Assembly: GCA_012965625.1 (NCBI GenBank)
Contig: DTSC01000247.1
Span: 1-24,842, forward strand
DNA length: 24,842 bases
From: Flavobacteriales bacterium
GTDB taxonomy: Bacteria; Bacteroidota; Bacteroidia; NORP154
Reading direction: 5' to 3'
Notes under the pieces: model-generated
The model's input: the letters and a program-made list of their open reading frames with translations, nothing else
Database searches by the model: none
What the model was told of the DNA's origin: nothing
Program-made: the position numbers and the translations under genes
In this document: positions 8,216 through 14,881 of the stretch, one piece after another
Layout: each line of letters starts with the position of its first letter
Position numbering within the stretch: position 1 is the stretch's first letter

Positions 8216-9142
8216 TTAAAAAATCATATAGTCTTTTGGATTAATAGGAGTACCACTAAACCACAATTCAAAATGTAAATGTGGTCCTGTAGTTAATTCG
8301 CCAGAATCACCAATAATTGCGATTACCTCTCCAGCCTTAACCTTATTGCCCACCTTTTTTAACAGAACAGAATTATGCTTATAAACAGAAAGTATGTTAT
8401 TTTTATGTTGAAGACCAATTATATATCCAGTTTCAGATGTCCAGGTTGCAATTATTACCGTACCATCCAGCGTTGCTTTTACCGCTTCATTGACCGCTGC
8501 CACGACATCTATCCCATAATGTCGTTCAAATAAATTAAAACTATCAGTAATAATGCCTTTTAAAGGAGCAAAGAACAGCATCTTGCTGATCCTAACCTGT
8601 CCGGAATTTGTTTCGCCTTCATGCTCAAAACTTAAGTTATATCTGTCTTCAGCCTCGATTTGTTCTCTGAGTAAAGAATCCTCTTTTGACCTTAAAGGTT
8701 TAATATTCTTGTATTTATCCAGCACAAACTGCTCTTGTACCAATTTACTATTATTCAGCTCATCATTCCCGCTATTAGCCATATAGATACCTTGTGAATC
8801 AGCTCTGTTTTGTAATATGCTTTTCAGGTTTTGAATATACAAACCCCTATCTTTAGATTCTTGAGCAAGTGAATCTGCTAAATAAGTGGCACGAAGTAAG
8901 TTTCTTGATAAATTTACATCTGTATACCCAGGAATATACTCTCGTAAAGGAGTATAAGCAATTAATATTATAACCATAGCTGTCAAAACCAAAGAGATTA
9001 GCCCTACCACAGTAATTACATTTAATCGAGAAAGACGGTATGAAAATTTTTTCTCGAAAGTATCTTCATCTCGGATCTCAAGAATATACTTATGGATTAA
9101 TTTTTGAGAGGATTTTTTTGATTTTTGACTCTTTAGTATCAT
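8216..9142 (-). CDS. Membrane-anchored M23 (LytM-type) peptidase
   Basis: This 308-residue protein is a probable cell-wall metallo-endopeptidase or a LytM-like regulator. A charged cytoplasmic N-terminus is followed by one membrane helix (about 38-62: VITVVGLISLVLTAMVIILIAY). A periplasmic region that is probably helical comes next, then the M23 domain. Zinc ligands are visible: His208 and Asp212 in HYGID, and HLHFE with His288 and His290. The catalytic set therefore appears complete. The longer frame starting at 9193 is rejected as start because a -7 box (9171-9178) lies inside it; ATG at 9142 follows that box by about 28 nt. It is the first gene of the operon running to 3216, divergent from porW. 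Confidence 0.88.
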   Translation of the reverse strand: MILKSQKSKKSSQKLIHKYILEIRDEDTFEKKFSYRLSRLNVITVVGLISLVLTAMVIILIAYTPLREYIPGYTDVNLSRNLLRATYLADSLAQESKDRGLYIQNLKSILQNRADSQGIYMANSGNDELNNSKLVQEQFVLDKYKNIKPLRSKEDSLLREQIEAEDRYNLSFEHEGETNSGQVRISKMLFFAPLKGIITDSFNLFERHYGIDVVAAVNEAVKATLDGTVIIATWTSETGYIIGLQHKNNILSVYKHNSVLLKKVGNKVKAGEVIAIIGDSGELTTGPHLHFELWFSGTPINPKDYMIF

Positions 9143-9170
9143 AAAAAATTCTAAATAATTGTAACAAGCA

Positions 9171-9178
9171 CAAAGATA
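9171..9178 (-). promoter_or_regulatory. Candidate -7 box of the M23-GH3-dxr-rseP operon (TATCTTTG)
   Basis: The reverse strand reads TATCTTTG, a match to TAnnTTTG and identical to the boxes before dxs and tyrS. It would start transcription near 9164, about 22 nt before the M23 ATG at 9142. No clear -33 TTTG is seen; instead a perfect palindrome (9197-9215) covers that position. Confidence 0.55.
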
Positions 9179-9196
9179 CAAAGGAATCTCCATGCT

Positions 9197-9215
9197 TGAG
9201 TAAGAACCTTACTCA
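9197..9215. promoter_or_regulatory. Perfect 8+8 bp palindrome, candidate operator
   Basis: TGAGTAAGAACCTTACTCA is a perfect inverted repeat (TGAGTAAG, 3-nt spacer, CTTACTCA) in the divergent M23/porW control region. It begins 18 bp upstream of the M23 -7 box, so it covers the -33 position, which fits an operator or activator site better than a terminator: there is no T-tract and the spacer is too short for a stable hairpin loop. Confidence 0.5.
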
Positions 9216-9254
9216 TACATAGAAATAAATATTTGGGAGAATTCATCAGATTAT

Positions 9255-9267
9255 GTAAGTAACCTTA
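9255..9267. promoter_or_regulatory. Degenerate second copy of the palindrome
   Basis: GTAAGTAACCTTA resembles the core of the 9197-9215 palindrome (GTAAG-AAC-CTTAC) with one inserted T and a mismatched last base. It ends 7 bp before the porW -7 box. A weaker second binding site is an inference from this similarity alone. Confidence 0.3.
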
Positions 9268-9274
9268 AAAGCAA

Positions 9275-9282
9275 TATTTTTG
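9275..9282 (+). promoter_or_regulatory. Candidate -7 box of porW/sprE (TATTTTTG)
   Basis: TATTTTTG matches TAnnTTTG and would start transcription near 9288, giving a leader of roughly 65 nt to the ATG at 9355. No convincing -33 element is visible. Confidence 0.45.
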
Positions 9283-9354
9283 TTTTGTAAGAGTTATTAT
9301 TGTTTACGCTATGTTTTACAATTGTCAACAAAATATAAAGAGATTAAAGCAAAG

Positions 9355-10587
9355 ATGTCAATAAAACTCATCAAATTCTTTTGTGTTGTCTTGCTTCTTT
9401 CAATTAGCATCCATTGCTCTACAAAAAAGGATGCACTCTTAAACCGTGGATACCATAACCTCACAGGACATTACAATGCATATTTTAATGGAAACGAAAG
9501 TTTCAAGGAGGGTGCGGCAAAGCTGGAAAAATCTGAGCAAGATGATTACACACAAGTATTGCCACTATTTATCTATAGTGATGAAAACTCATGCAAGACT
9601 ATATATCCAGAAATGGATAAGGCAATATTAAAAGCGACCAAAGTAATTCAGAGACACGAAATAAAAGACAATGGTTCAAGGGGAAAGAAGAAGAAAAAGA
9701 AGAAAAAGAAGAAGAAAAAGAAGAAAAAGAAGAAAAAGAAAAACACAAAAAAGAATGAAGATGTTTATAAAAATTGGATAGATGACAGCTACATGCTGAT
9801 TGGAAAAGCAAATTTTTACAAACGAGATTTTGATAAAGCGCTTGAATCATTTGAGTACGTTTCCAAACATTATAAAAAACACCCCATTAAATACTATGCA
9901 TTGGTGTGGATGATTAAAACTTATACTGCAACTGAGAACTTCATGCTTGCACAGTCCATCCTAGATATGATTAAAGATGAAAAAAACATAAAAGACCTAA
10001 AAAGGCAACCTCGTAAACTCAAGGCATCTTTGGCAAGTACTGAAGCATATTTTTACCTCATGCAAGAATCTTATGGACCAGCAATCAAACCACTAAAAGA
10101 AGCACTTTCTCATACCAAGAAGAAAAAAACAAAAGTGCGATATGCCTATATTCTTGCTCAATTATATCAGAAACAAAGAGACTTTAAAAAGGCATCTGAA
10201 CAATTTTTAAAAGTTCTTGAATTGAACCCTTCCTATGAAATGGCCTTTAATGCCCAGATAAACCGAGCTCAAGGGATGTCTAACAATGATACAAAAACAA
10301 TAAAGCGCGACCTCGAAAAAATGCTCAATGATGAAAAGAACTCTGATTATTTTGATCAGGTATATTATGCCCTCGCAGAACTCTCCCAGCTTGAAGGGGA
10401 TAAGGAATCTGTAATAAGCTATTTAAACAAATCCATAAGAGCAAGTAAAAGTAACAACCATCAAAAGGGCCTCGCATATGAAACATTGGGTAATATTTAC
10501 TTTGACATCCCTGATTATCCAATAGCAGAGGCATATTATGATAGTGCTGCAAATAACCTAAATAGAGATTATTCAAAATATCATTGA
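9355..10587 (+). CDS. porW: PorW/SprE N-terminal half (lipoprotein signal and TPR region)
   Basis: This 410-residue reading frame starts at ATG 9355; the in-frame TTG at 9280 overlaps the -7 box and is rejected. A signal peptide ends at Cys21 (SISIHC), which would be lipidated. The family hallmark YHNLTGHYNAYFNG follows. A lysine run (19 Lys) at about residues 111-129 is inserted before WIDDSYMLIGKANFYKRDFDKALESF, which is normally preceded by a short basic linker. From there, several TPR-like helical repeats occupy about residues 150-405. The frame stops at TGA just after NNLNRDYSKYH, in the middle of a region continuous with the next frame. On its own it would be a truncated lipoprotein. 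Confidence 0.75.
   Translation: MSIKLIKFFCVVLLLSISIHCSTKKDALLNRGYHNLTGHYNAYFNGNESFKEGAAKLEKSEQDDYTQVLPLFIYSDENSCKTIYPEMDKAILKATKVIQRHEIKDNGSRGKKKKKKKKKKKKKKKKKKKNTKKNEDVYKNWIDDSYMLIGKANFYKRDFDKALESFEYVSKHYKKHPIKYYALVWMIKTYTATENFMLAQSILDMIKDEKNIKDLKRQPRKLKASLASTEAYFYLMQESYGPAIKPLKEALSHTKKKKTKVRYAYILAQLYQKQRDFKKASEQFLKVLELNPSYEMAFNAQINRAQGMSNNDTKTIKRDLEKMLNDEKNSDYFDQVYYALAELSQLEGDKESVISYLNKSIRASKSNNHQKGLAYETLGNIYFDIPDYPIAEAYYDSAANNLNRDYSKYH
9685..9741 (+). repeat. Purine-only AAG/AAA microsatellite encoding 19 consecutive lysines
   Basis: Nineteen AAG or AAA codons in a row lie inside porW. They include five in-frame AAA AAG pairs, the heptamer context favoured for -1 slippage, and an approximate 9-nt period. 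Replication slippage would change the lysine count in steps of one codon or break the frame. Confidence 0.9.
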
Positions 10588-10615
10588 AAAGAAGAATTCG
10601 CTGAAAGATATTGTA

Positions 10616-12067
10616 ATGTATCTAAAAATCATAGCTTTTGAGGATAGTGTACAGCGATTGGCCGGAATGTCGGAGAAAGAACGAAATAAAGCGATAAAAA
10701 AAATAATTAACAAGGTAATAGAAGAGGAAAGACAGAAAAAACAAGAAGAAGCCAGCCCAAGGTACAATAATAGTGAGACAAAAGAATTGATGAGGTCCTC
10801 AGGTTCACAATGGTATTTCTACAATCCTACAGCATTAAATTTCGGTTATTCAGAATTTGAAAAAAAATGGGGTATCAGAAAACTAGAAGATAACTGGCGA
10901 AGAAAGAATAAGAGCTCTATTGATTTTTCAATTGAAGAGAATGAAGAGAATGAAGAGGAATATGATGAAACTGATGAGGAAGGTTATGAGTTGACAAATA
11001 TTGAGGTCACGGGAAACCTTAAAGACAAAAAGACCTATCTTGATCATATTCCATTAACCCGACAAAAAATGAAAGAATCCACAAATAGAATTATTGAAGC
11101 CTATTACAGCCTGGGGAATGTATACAAAGAATTTTTAATGGATGATAATGAATCCATCAATAGTTATGAGGAGCTCATGAAACGTTATCCTGACAATAAA
11201 TACGCAACCTCATGCTACTATCATTTATATCGCTTGTATATGGAAAAGGGAAATATTGCAAAGTCCAACTATTACAAGAATAAGCTGATTAAACAATATC
11301 CTGATAGTGATTATACTAAATTAATTCAGAACCCAGATTATGTAAAACAACTTTTGGCAGAACAAAATAAGGTTATGAAATACTATGACAAGACCTATAA
11401 GGCATTTAAGAACAATCAGTTTCCTTTAGCAATCAATCGTTGTGAAAAAGCTGATTCATTATTTCCTAAAAACAAGTTAAGAGCCAAATTTGCTTATTTA
11501 AAAGCACTTGCTATTGGAAAAAGCCAGGACATCAACTTATTTGAAGCAGCATTGAAGGAGGTGATAAGCAATCATCCTGATGACGAAGTGAAGATAGAAG
11601 CTGAAAAGACATTGGCCCTCATTAATACTGTTAAAACAGCATTATCAGAAACTGAAAACCAGCCTGATAGTTCGAAATCGAGTCTTATACAAAACATGTA
11701 CTCATTCGATAAAAGATCCAAACACTATTATGTTATTCTCATTGCAGATACCGTTGTTGAAATCAATAAACTTAAGAATGAGATCTCTGATTATAACAAG
11801 AAGTTTTTTTCAATAATAAACCTGAATACTGAAAACATCCTACTTGATTTGGACCAGCATCTGATCATGGTTAAATATTTTCAAGATAGTGATCTTGGCA
11901 TTGATTATTATAATTCGATTACCGTTAATATCAAGGCAATTCCTTCATTGACGGAAGAAAATTATGAAGGGTTCATCATTTCTGAGGAGAATTTTCCAAT
12001 TTTGTTTAGGGAGAAACAAATAGAAAAATACTTGTCATTTTTTTCTGCTAATTATCTGGAAGAATAA
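10616..12067 (+). CDS. porW: PorW/SprE C-terminal half
   Basis: This 483-residue frame lacks a signal peptide and begins, in family terms, in mid-protein (MYLKIIAFEDSVQRLAGMSEKER). It contains SSGSQWYFYNPTALNFGYSE and FEKKWGIRKLEDNWRR, both PorW/SprE-like, then a Glu-rich acidic stretch (about 103-123), further TPR-type repeats, and the C-terminal segment HYYVILIADTVVEINKLK leading to EKYLSFFSANY. Without the first half it could not be exported or lipidated, so independent expression from the ATG at 10616 is unlikely to give a working protein. Confidence 0.7.
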   Translation: MYLKIIAFEDSVQRLAGMSEKERNKAIKKIINKVIEEERQKKQEEASPRYNNSETKELMRSSGSQWYFYNPTALNFGYSEFEKKWGIRKLEDNWRRKNKSSIDFSIEENEENEEEYDETDEEGYELTNIEVTGNLKDKKTYLDHIPLTRQKMKESTNRIIEAYYSLGNVYKEFLMDDNESINSYEELMKRYPDNKYATSCYYHLYRLYMEKGNIAKSNYYKNKLIKQYPDSDYTKLIQNPDYVKQLLAEQNKVMKYYDKTYKAFKNNQFPLAINRCEKADSLFPKNKLRAKFAYLKALAIGKSQDINLFEAALKEVISNHPDDEVKIEAEKTLALINTVKTALSETENQPDSSKSSLIQNMYSFDKRSKHYYVILIADTVVEINKLKNEISDYNKKFFSIINLNTENILLDLDQHLIMVKYFQDSDLGIDYYNSITVNIKAIPSLTEENYEGFIISEENFPILFREKQIEKYLSFFSANYLEE

Positions 12068-12142
12068 AGACTCAATCCTATACACATATTCTTCATCTTA
12101 AAACGATAAATAGCTAAATTTCCAAAAAACCCATCTTTTTTG

Positions 12143-12150
12143 TAATTTTG
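12143..12150 (+). promoter_or_regulatory. Candidate -7 box of the bactofilin gene (TAATTTTG)
   Basis: TAATTTTG matches TAnnTTTG and ends 19 nt before the ATG at 12170, giving a leader of roughly a dozen nucleotides. It lies in the 102-nt gap after porW. Confidence 0.5.
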
Positions 12151-12169
12151 TATACTTAACACTAGACAA

Positions 12170-12628
12170 ATGTTTAAAAAACCAGATACAATGGCACGGA
12201 ACAATGAAAATGATGGGCACTCTGTTAATCTAATTGGTACTGGAACCAGGATTAAGGGTAATATCAATTCTGAAGGAGATATTCGGATTGATGGTACATT
12301 GATAGGTAAAATTAATTCTAAAGGAAAGGTAGTGGTAGGGTCTACAGGAATGGTTGAAGGGGAAATCAATTGCCAAAATGCTGACATATCAGGTACTGTG
12401 AAAATCAAAATTACCGTAGCTGATGTTTTACTTCTAAAACCAACAGCCGAATTAAGTGGTGATATCATTACCAATAAACTGGCTATTGAGTCTGGCGCTA
12501 CATTTTCAGGTACTTGCAGCATGGGAGCTGTAGTTAAAGACATGGCATCCATAGGATCAAACAAGGACATTGACCGGAACAACGAAAACGAAGAAATTGT
12601 CCAAAAAACAGCGGAAAAATCCGCTTAA
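12170..12628 (+). CDS. Bactofilin (polymer-forming cytoskeletal protein)
   Basis: Bactofilins self-assemble into non-polar filaments used in cell shape, wall synthesis and polar organisation. The 152-residue product has a short disordered N-terminus and then the parallel beta-helix core. The core begins VNLIGTGTRIKGNINSEGDI and runs through IDGTLIGKINSKGKVVVGSTG to SGDIITNKLAIESGATFSG, with Gly and hydrophobic residues recurring about every six positions. A charged tail follows (about 130-152). Start at ATG 12170; an internal ATG at 12191 is an alternative. The end of the gene overlaps the AtpZ-like gene in another frame, suggesting translational coupling. Confidence 0.92.
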   Translation: MFKKPDTMARNNENDGHSVNLIGTGTRIKGNINSEGDIRIDGTLIGKINSKGKVVVGSTGMVEGEINCQNADISGTVKIKITVADVLLLKPTAELSGDIITNKLAIESGATFSGTCSMGAVVKDMASIGSNKDIDRNNENEEIVQKTAEKSA

Positions 12629-12809
12629 TAATTACGCAAAATATTCTGCTCTTGGCTTCCAAATGATGGCCATTATATTGCTCTCCTTATTCGCTGGAAT
12701 TAAAGCTGATGAATATTTAAATATGGAATTTCCACTATTTACGCTCATTCTGACCATTGCAGGATTGGCGGCATCATTGTACTACCTATTTAAGCAAGTC
12801 CTAAAATAA
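12597..12809 (+). CDS. AtpZ/AtpI-like small membrane protein
   Basis: This protein of about 70 residues has two membrane helices (about 26-40 and 48-65: FTLILTIAGLAASLYYLF). The NPLNNYAKYSALGFQMMAI stretch matches AtpZ/AtpI-type accessory proteins of F-type ATP synthase, proposed to aid c-ring assembly or Mg/Ca uptake. The start is uncertain: TTG at 12597 gives the natural N-terminus MSKKQRKNPLNNY, while TTG at 12570 would lengthen it by nine residues. No ATG precedes the first helix. It overlaps the bactofilin end by 32 nt. No other ATP-synthase gene follows; dxs lies next on the opposite strand. Confidence 0.75.
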   Translation: MSKKQRKNPLNNYAKYSALGFQMMAIILLSLFAGIKADEYLNMEFPLFTLILTIAGLAASLYYLFKQVLK

Positions 12810-12849
12810 TTAAAGAAAATGTTTCCCTGGAAAGTTTAGCTGGATGAAA

Positions 12850-14775
12850 TTAGCTAACCATTAAACCTTGATTGTCCATTAATAGCTCACGTACTTTCTC
12901 AACGATCCCTTCAGGATGGAACCCACACTCAGTATGCAGTTCAATTTGTGTTCCATGTTCGATAGGCCTATCTGGCAAACCCATTCTCTTTACCCTTGCG
13001 AAATATCCATTATCCGTCATAAATTCAATTACGGCTGACCCCATGCCACCTATTATGCAACCATCTTCAACAGTAATTATCTTGTTGAATTTACTAAATA
13101 CTTCGTGCAACATTCCTTCATCTATTGGTTTAGCAAACACCATATCATAATGAGCAGGACAAACACCCTCTTTTGCTAAGATTGAACAAGCTTTTATTGC
13201 ATAATTTCCAATGTGACCTATGGTAAGAATAGCTACGTCATCACCATCACATAACATATTTCCTTTCCCTACTTCAAGAACTTTCATTGGCGTCTTCCAA
13301 TCTGGCATAACCCCTTCTCCTCGAGGATACCTGATCGTAAATGGCCCCATATTGTCCTGCTGTGCTGTAAACATCAAGTCTCTCAGTGCTTCTTCATTAA
13401 TAGGCGCAGAAACGATCATATTTGGGACACACCTCATATAAGCAAGATCATAAGCTCCATGATGTGTTGGCCCATCAGCACCAGCAACACCTCCTCTATC
13501 GAGACAAAAGACAACATTTAAATTTTGAAGTGCAACATCGTGAATCACCTGATCATATGCACGCTGCATAAAAGATGAATAAATATTACAGAAAGGTATC
13601 AAACCCTGCGTAGCAATGCCAGCAGAAAAAGTAACTGCATGCTGTTCTGCAATACCGACATCAAAGGCTCGGTCAGGCATGGCCTCCATCATAATATTCA
13701 TTGAACTTCCTGAAGGCATTGCGGGTGTTACACCCATTATCTTTGGGTTGTTCTCAGCAAGCTCAACAATTGTATGTCCAAAAACCTCTTGATATTTTGG
13801 GGGTTTTGGCCCCTTAAGAACAGATTTTACAATTTCTCCAGTATCCTTATTAAATAAACCTGGAGCATGCCATTTAGTCTGATCCTTCTCTGCAGGCTCA
13901 AATCCCTTACCCTTTACTGTAACACAATGTAACAATTTAGGACCAGGGATGTCTTTTAGGTCATTTAATATCTTAGACAGATGCACTACATCATGGCCAT
14001 CGACAGGACCAAAATACCGAAAGTTCAGGGATTCAAATAAATTACTCTGATTCAAAAGTGTTGTTTTAATACCACTCTCCACTTTTGATACAATCTCCTG
14101 AGCATTTTTGCCAAACTTACTTAATTTACCAAGCAAATTCCACACTTCATCTTTTACCCTGTTATAGGTATGAGAAGTAGTAATATCTGTAAGATATTCC
14201 TTTAGCGCACCCACATTTGGGTCAATTGACATACAATTATCGTTTAATATCACTAATAGATTATTATTAACAAAACCTGCATGATTTAATCCTTCAAAGG
14301 CCATACCAGCTGTTAAGGCTCCATCCCCAATTACAGCAATGTGTTGCCTGTCTTTTTCTTTTTTATAACCAGATGCCACAGACATTCCTAAAGCGGATGA
14401 AATAGAAGTTGAAGAGTGCCCAACGCCAAAGGTGTCATATTCACTCTCCTTTCGCTTTGGGAAACCACTGATGCCTTTATAAACCCTATTGGTAGGAAAA
14501 ATCTTTCTCCTGCCAGTTAGAATCTTATGACCATAAGCTTGGTGCCCAACATCCCAGACCAATTGGTCATATGGAGTATTAAATATATAATGTAGGGCAA
14601 CAGTAAGTTCAACAACACCCAAACTGGCACCAAAATGCCCTCCCTTCACTGAAACTACGTCTATAATATATTGACGCAATTCATCACAGATCTGAGAAAG
14701 ATCATCTTCTGTAAATTTCCTTAAATCAGAAGGGAATTCAATTTGTTTTAATAAGTCCCCAGACGTAATCTCCAT
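12850..14775 (-). CDS. dxs: 1-deoxy-D-xylulose-5-phosphate synthase
   Basis: Dxs condenses pyruvate and glyceraldehyde 3-phosphate with thiamine diphosphate, the first step of the MEP isoprenoid pathway and a source of DXP for thiamine and pyridoxal. The 641-residue product is full length. Seen: WDVGHQAYGHKILTGRR, the ThDP motif from GDGALTAG to LNDNCMS, YFGPVDGHDV, VTVKGKGFEPAE, and the central transketolase block with YSSFMQRAYDQVIHDVALQ and DRGGVAGADGPTHHG. The start is ATG 14775 (MEITSGDLLKQ), preferred over the adjacent TTG at 14778. A -7 box lies 37-44 nt upstream. It is monocistronic and converges on the AtpZ-like gene with a 40-nt gap. Confidence 0.96.
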   Translation of the reverse strand: MEITSGDLLKQIEFPSDLRKFTEDDLSQICDELRQYIIDVVSVKGGHFGASLGVVELTVALHYIFNTPYDQLVWDVGHQAYGHKILTGRRKIFPTNRVYKGISGFPKRKESEYDTFGVGHSSTSISSALGMSVASGYKKEKDRQHIAVIGDGALTAGMAFEGLNHAGFVNNNLLVILNDNCMSIDPNVGALKEYLTDITTSHTYNRVKDEVWNLLGKLSKFGKNAQEIVSKVESGIKTTLLNQSNLFESLNFRYFGPVDGHDVVHLSKILNDLKDIPGPKLLHCVTVKGKGFEPAEKDQTKWHAPGLFNKDTGEIVKSVLKGPKPPKYQEVFGHTIVELAENNPKIMGVTPAMPSGSSMNIMMEAMPDRAFDVGIAEQHAVTFSAGIATQGLIPFCNIYSSFMQRAYDQVIHDVALQNLNVVFCLDRGGVAGADGPTHHGAYDLAYMRCVPNMIVSAPINEEALRDLMFTAQQDNMGPFTIRYPRGEGVMPDWKTPMKVLEVGKGNMLCDGDDVAILTIGHIGNYAIKACSILAKEGVCPAHYDMVFAKPIDEGMLHEVFSKFNKIITVEDGCIIGGMGSAVIEFMTDNGYFARVKRMGLPDRPIEHGTQIELHTECGFHPEGIVEKVRELLMDNQGLMVS

Positions 14776-14811
14776 CAATTGCAGATTTTTATTTTGTCTT
14801 TAGTTGAAATG

Positions 14812-14819
14812 CAAAGATA
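14812..14819 (-). promoter_or_regulatory. Candidate -7 box of dxs (TATCTTTG)
   Basis: The reverse strand reads TATCTTTG, identical to the boxes before the M23 operon and tyrS. The predicted start near 14805 would leave a leader of roughly 30 nt before the ATG at 14775. It faces the aldehyde dehydrogenase promoter only 16 nt away. Confidence 0.55.
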
Positions 14820-14835
14820 CTAAATATATAATTTC

Positions 14836-14843
14836 TATTTTTG
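14836..14843 (+). promoter_or_regulatory. Candidate -7 box of the aldehyde dehydrogenase gene (TATTTTTG)
   Basis: TATTTTTG matches TAnnTTTG and lies 38 nt before the ATG at 14882. It is arranged back-to-back with the dxs box, so the two promoters overlap in their upstream regions. Confidence 0.45.
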
Positions 14844-14881
14844 CATTCCATTAACAGAACATCTGATAAAATATTATACAA

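Larger units (their letters stand above)
9355..12067 (+). pseudogene. porW: porW/sprE, gliding/type IX secretion TPR lipoprotein, interrupted by a frameshift
   Basis: Two consecutive open frames (9355-10587 in one frame, 10562-12067 in the next) together encode one PorW/SprE protein of about 900 residues. The first ends at CAT TGA (10582-10587). The second frame is already open from 10562 and reads IIEKKNSLKDIVMYLKIIAF across the expected continuation, before its first ATG at 10616. A one-base insertion or two-base deletion within about 10562-10590 explains the break. PorW/SprE is an outer-membrane-associated lipoprotein needed for T9SS secretion and gliding. Both halves are otherwise intact over roughly 900 codons, so the lesion is either very recent, a sequencing error, or (less likely) recoded. 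Confidence 0.8.

Noticed and set aside
9143..9193. Upstream extension of the M23 peptidase (17 extra residues)
   Set aside because: The TATCTTTG -7 box lies inside this stretch and the extension does not resemble the family; ATG 9142 fits better.
9280..9354. TTG start for PorW giving a 25-residue extension
   Set aside because: It overlaps the candidate -7 box, and the signal peptide with lipobox begins at ATG 9355.
10580..10592. Programmed +1 frameshift at CAT TGA as in prfB
   Set aside because: The site lacks the CTT TGA C slippery context and the upstream Shine-Dalgarno-like stimulator; a mutation or sequence error is simpler, though recoding is not excluded.
12052..12582. 176-residue reverse-strand open frame opposite the bactofilin gene
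   Set aside because: It is the antisense of a repetitive beta-helix coding region, has no recognisable motif, and the forward frame is clearly bactofilin.
12836..12857. TTAGCT...AGCTAA inverted repeat between the AtpZ-like gene and dxs as a bidirectional terminator
   Set aside because: Only six paired, AT-rich bases with a ten-base loop and no T-tract; it also runs into the dxs stop codon.
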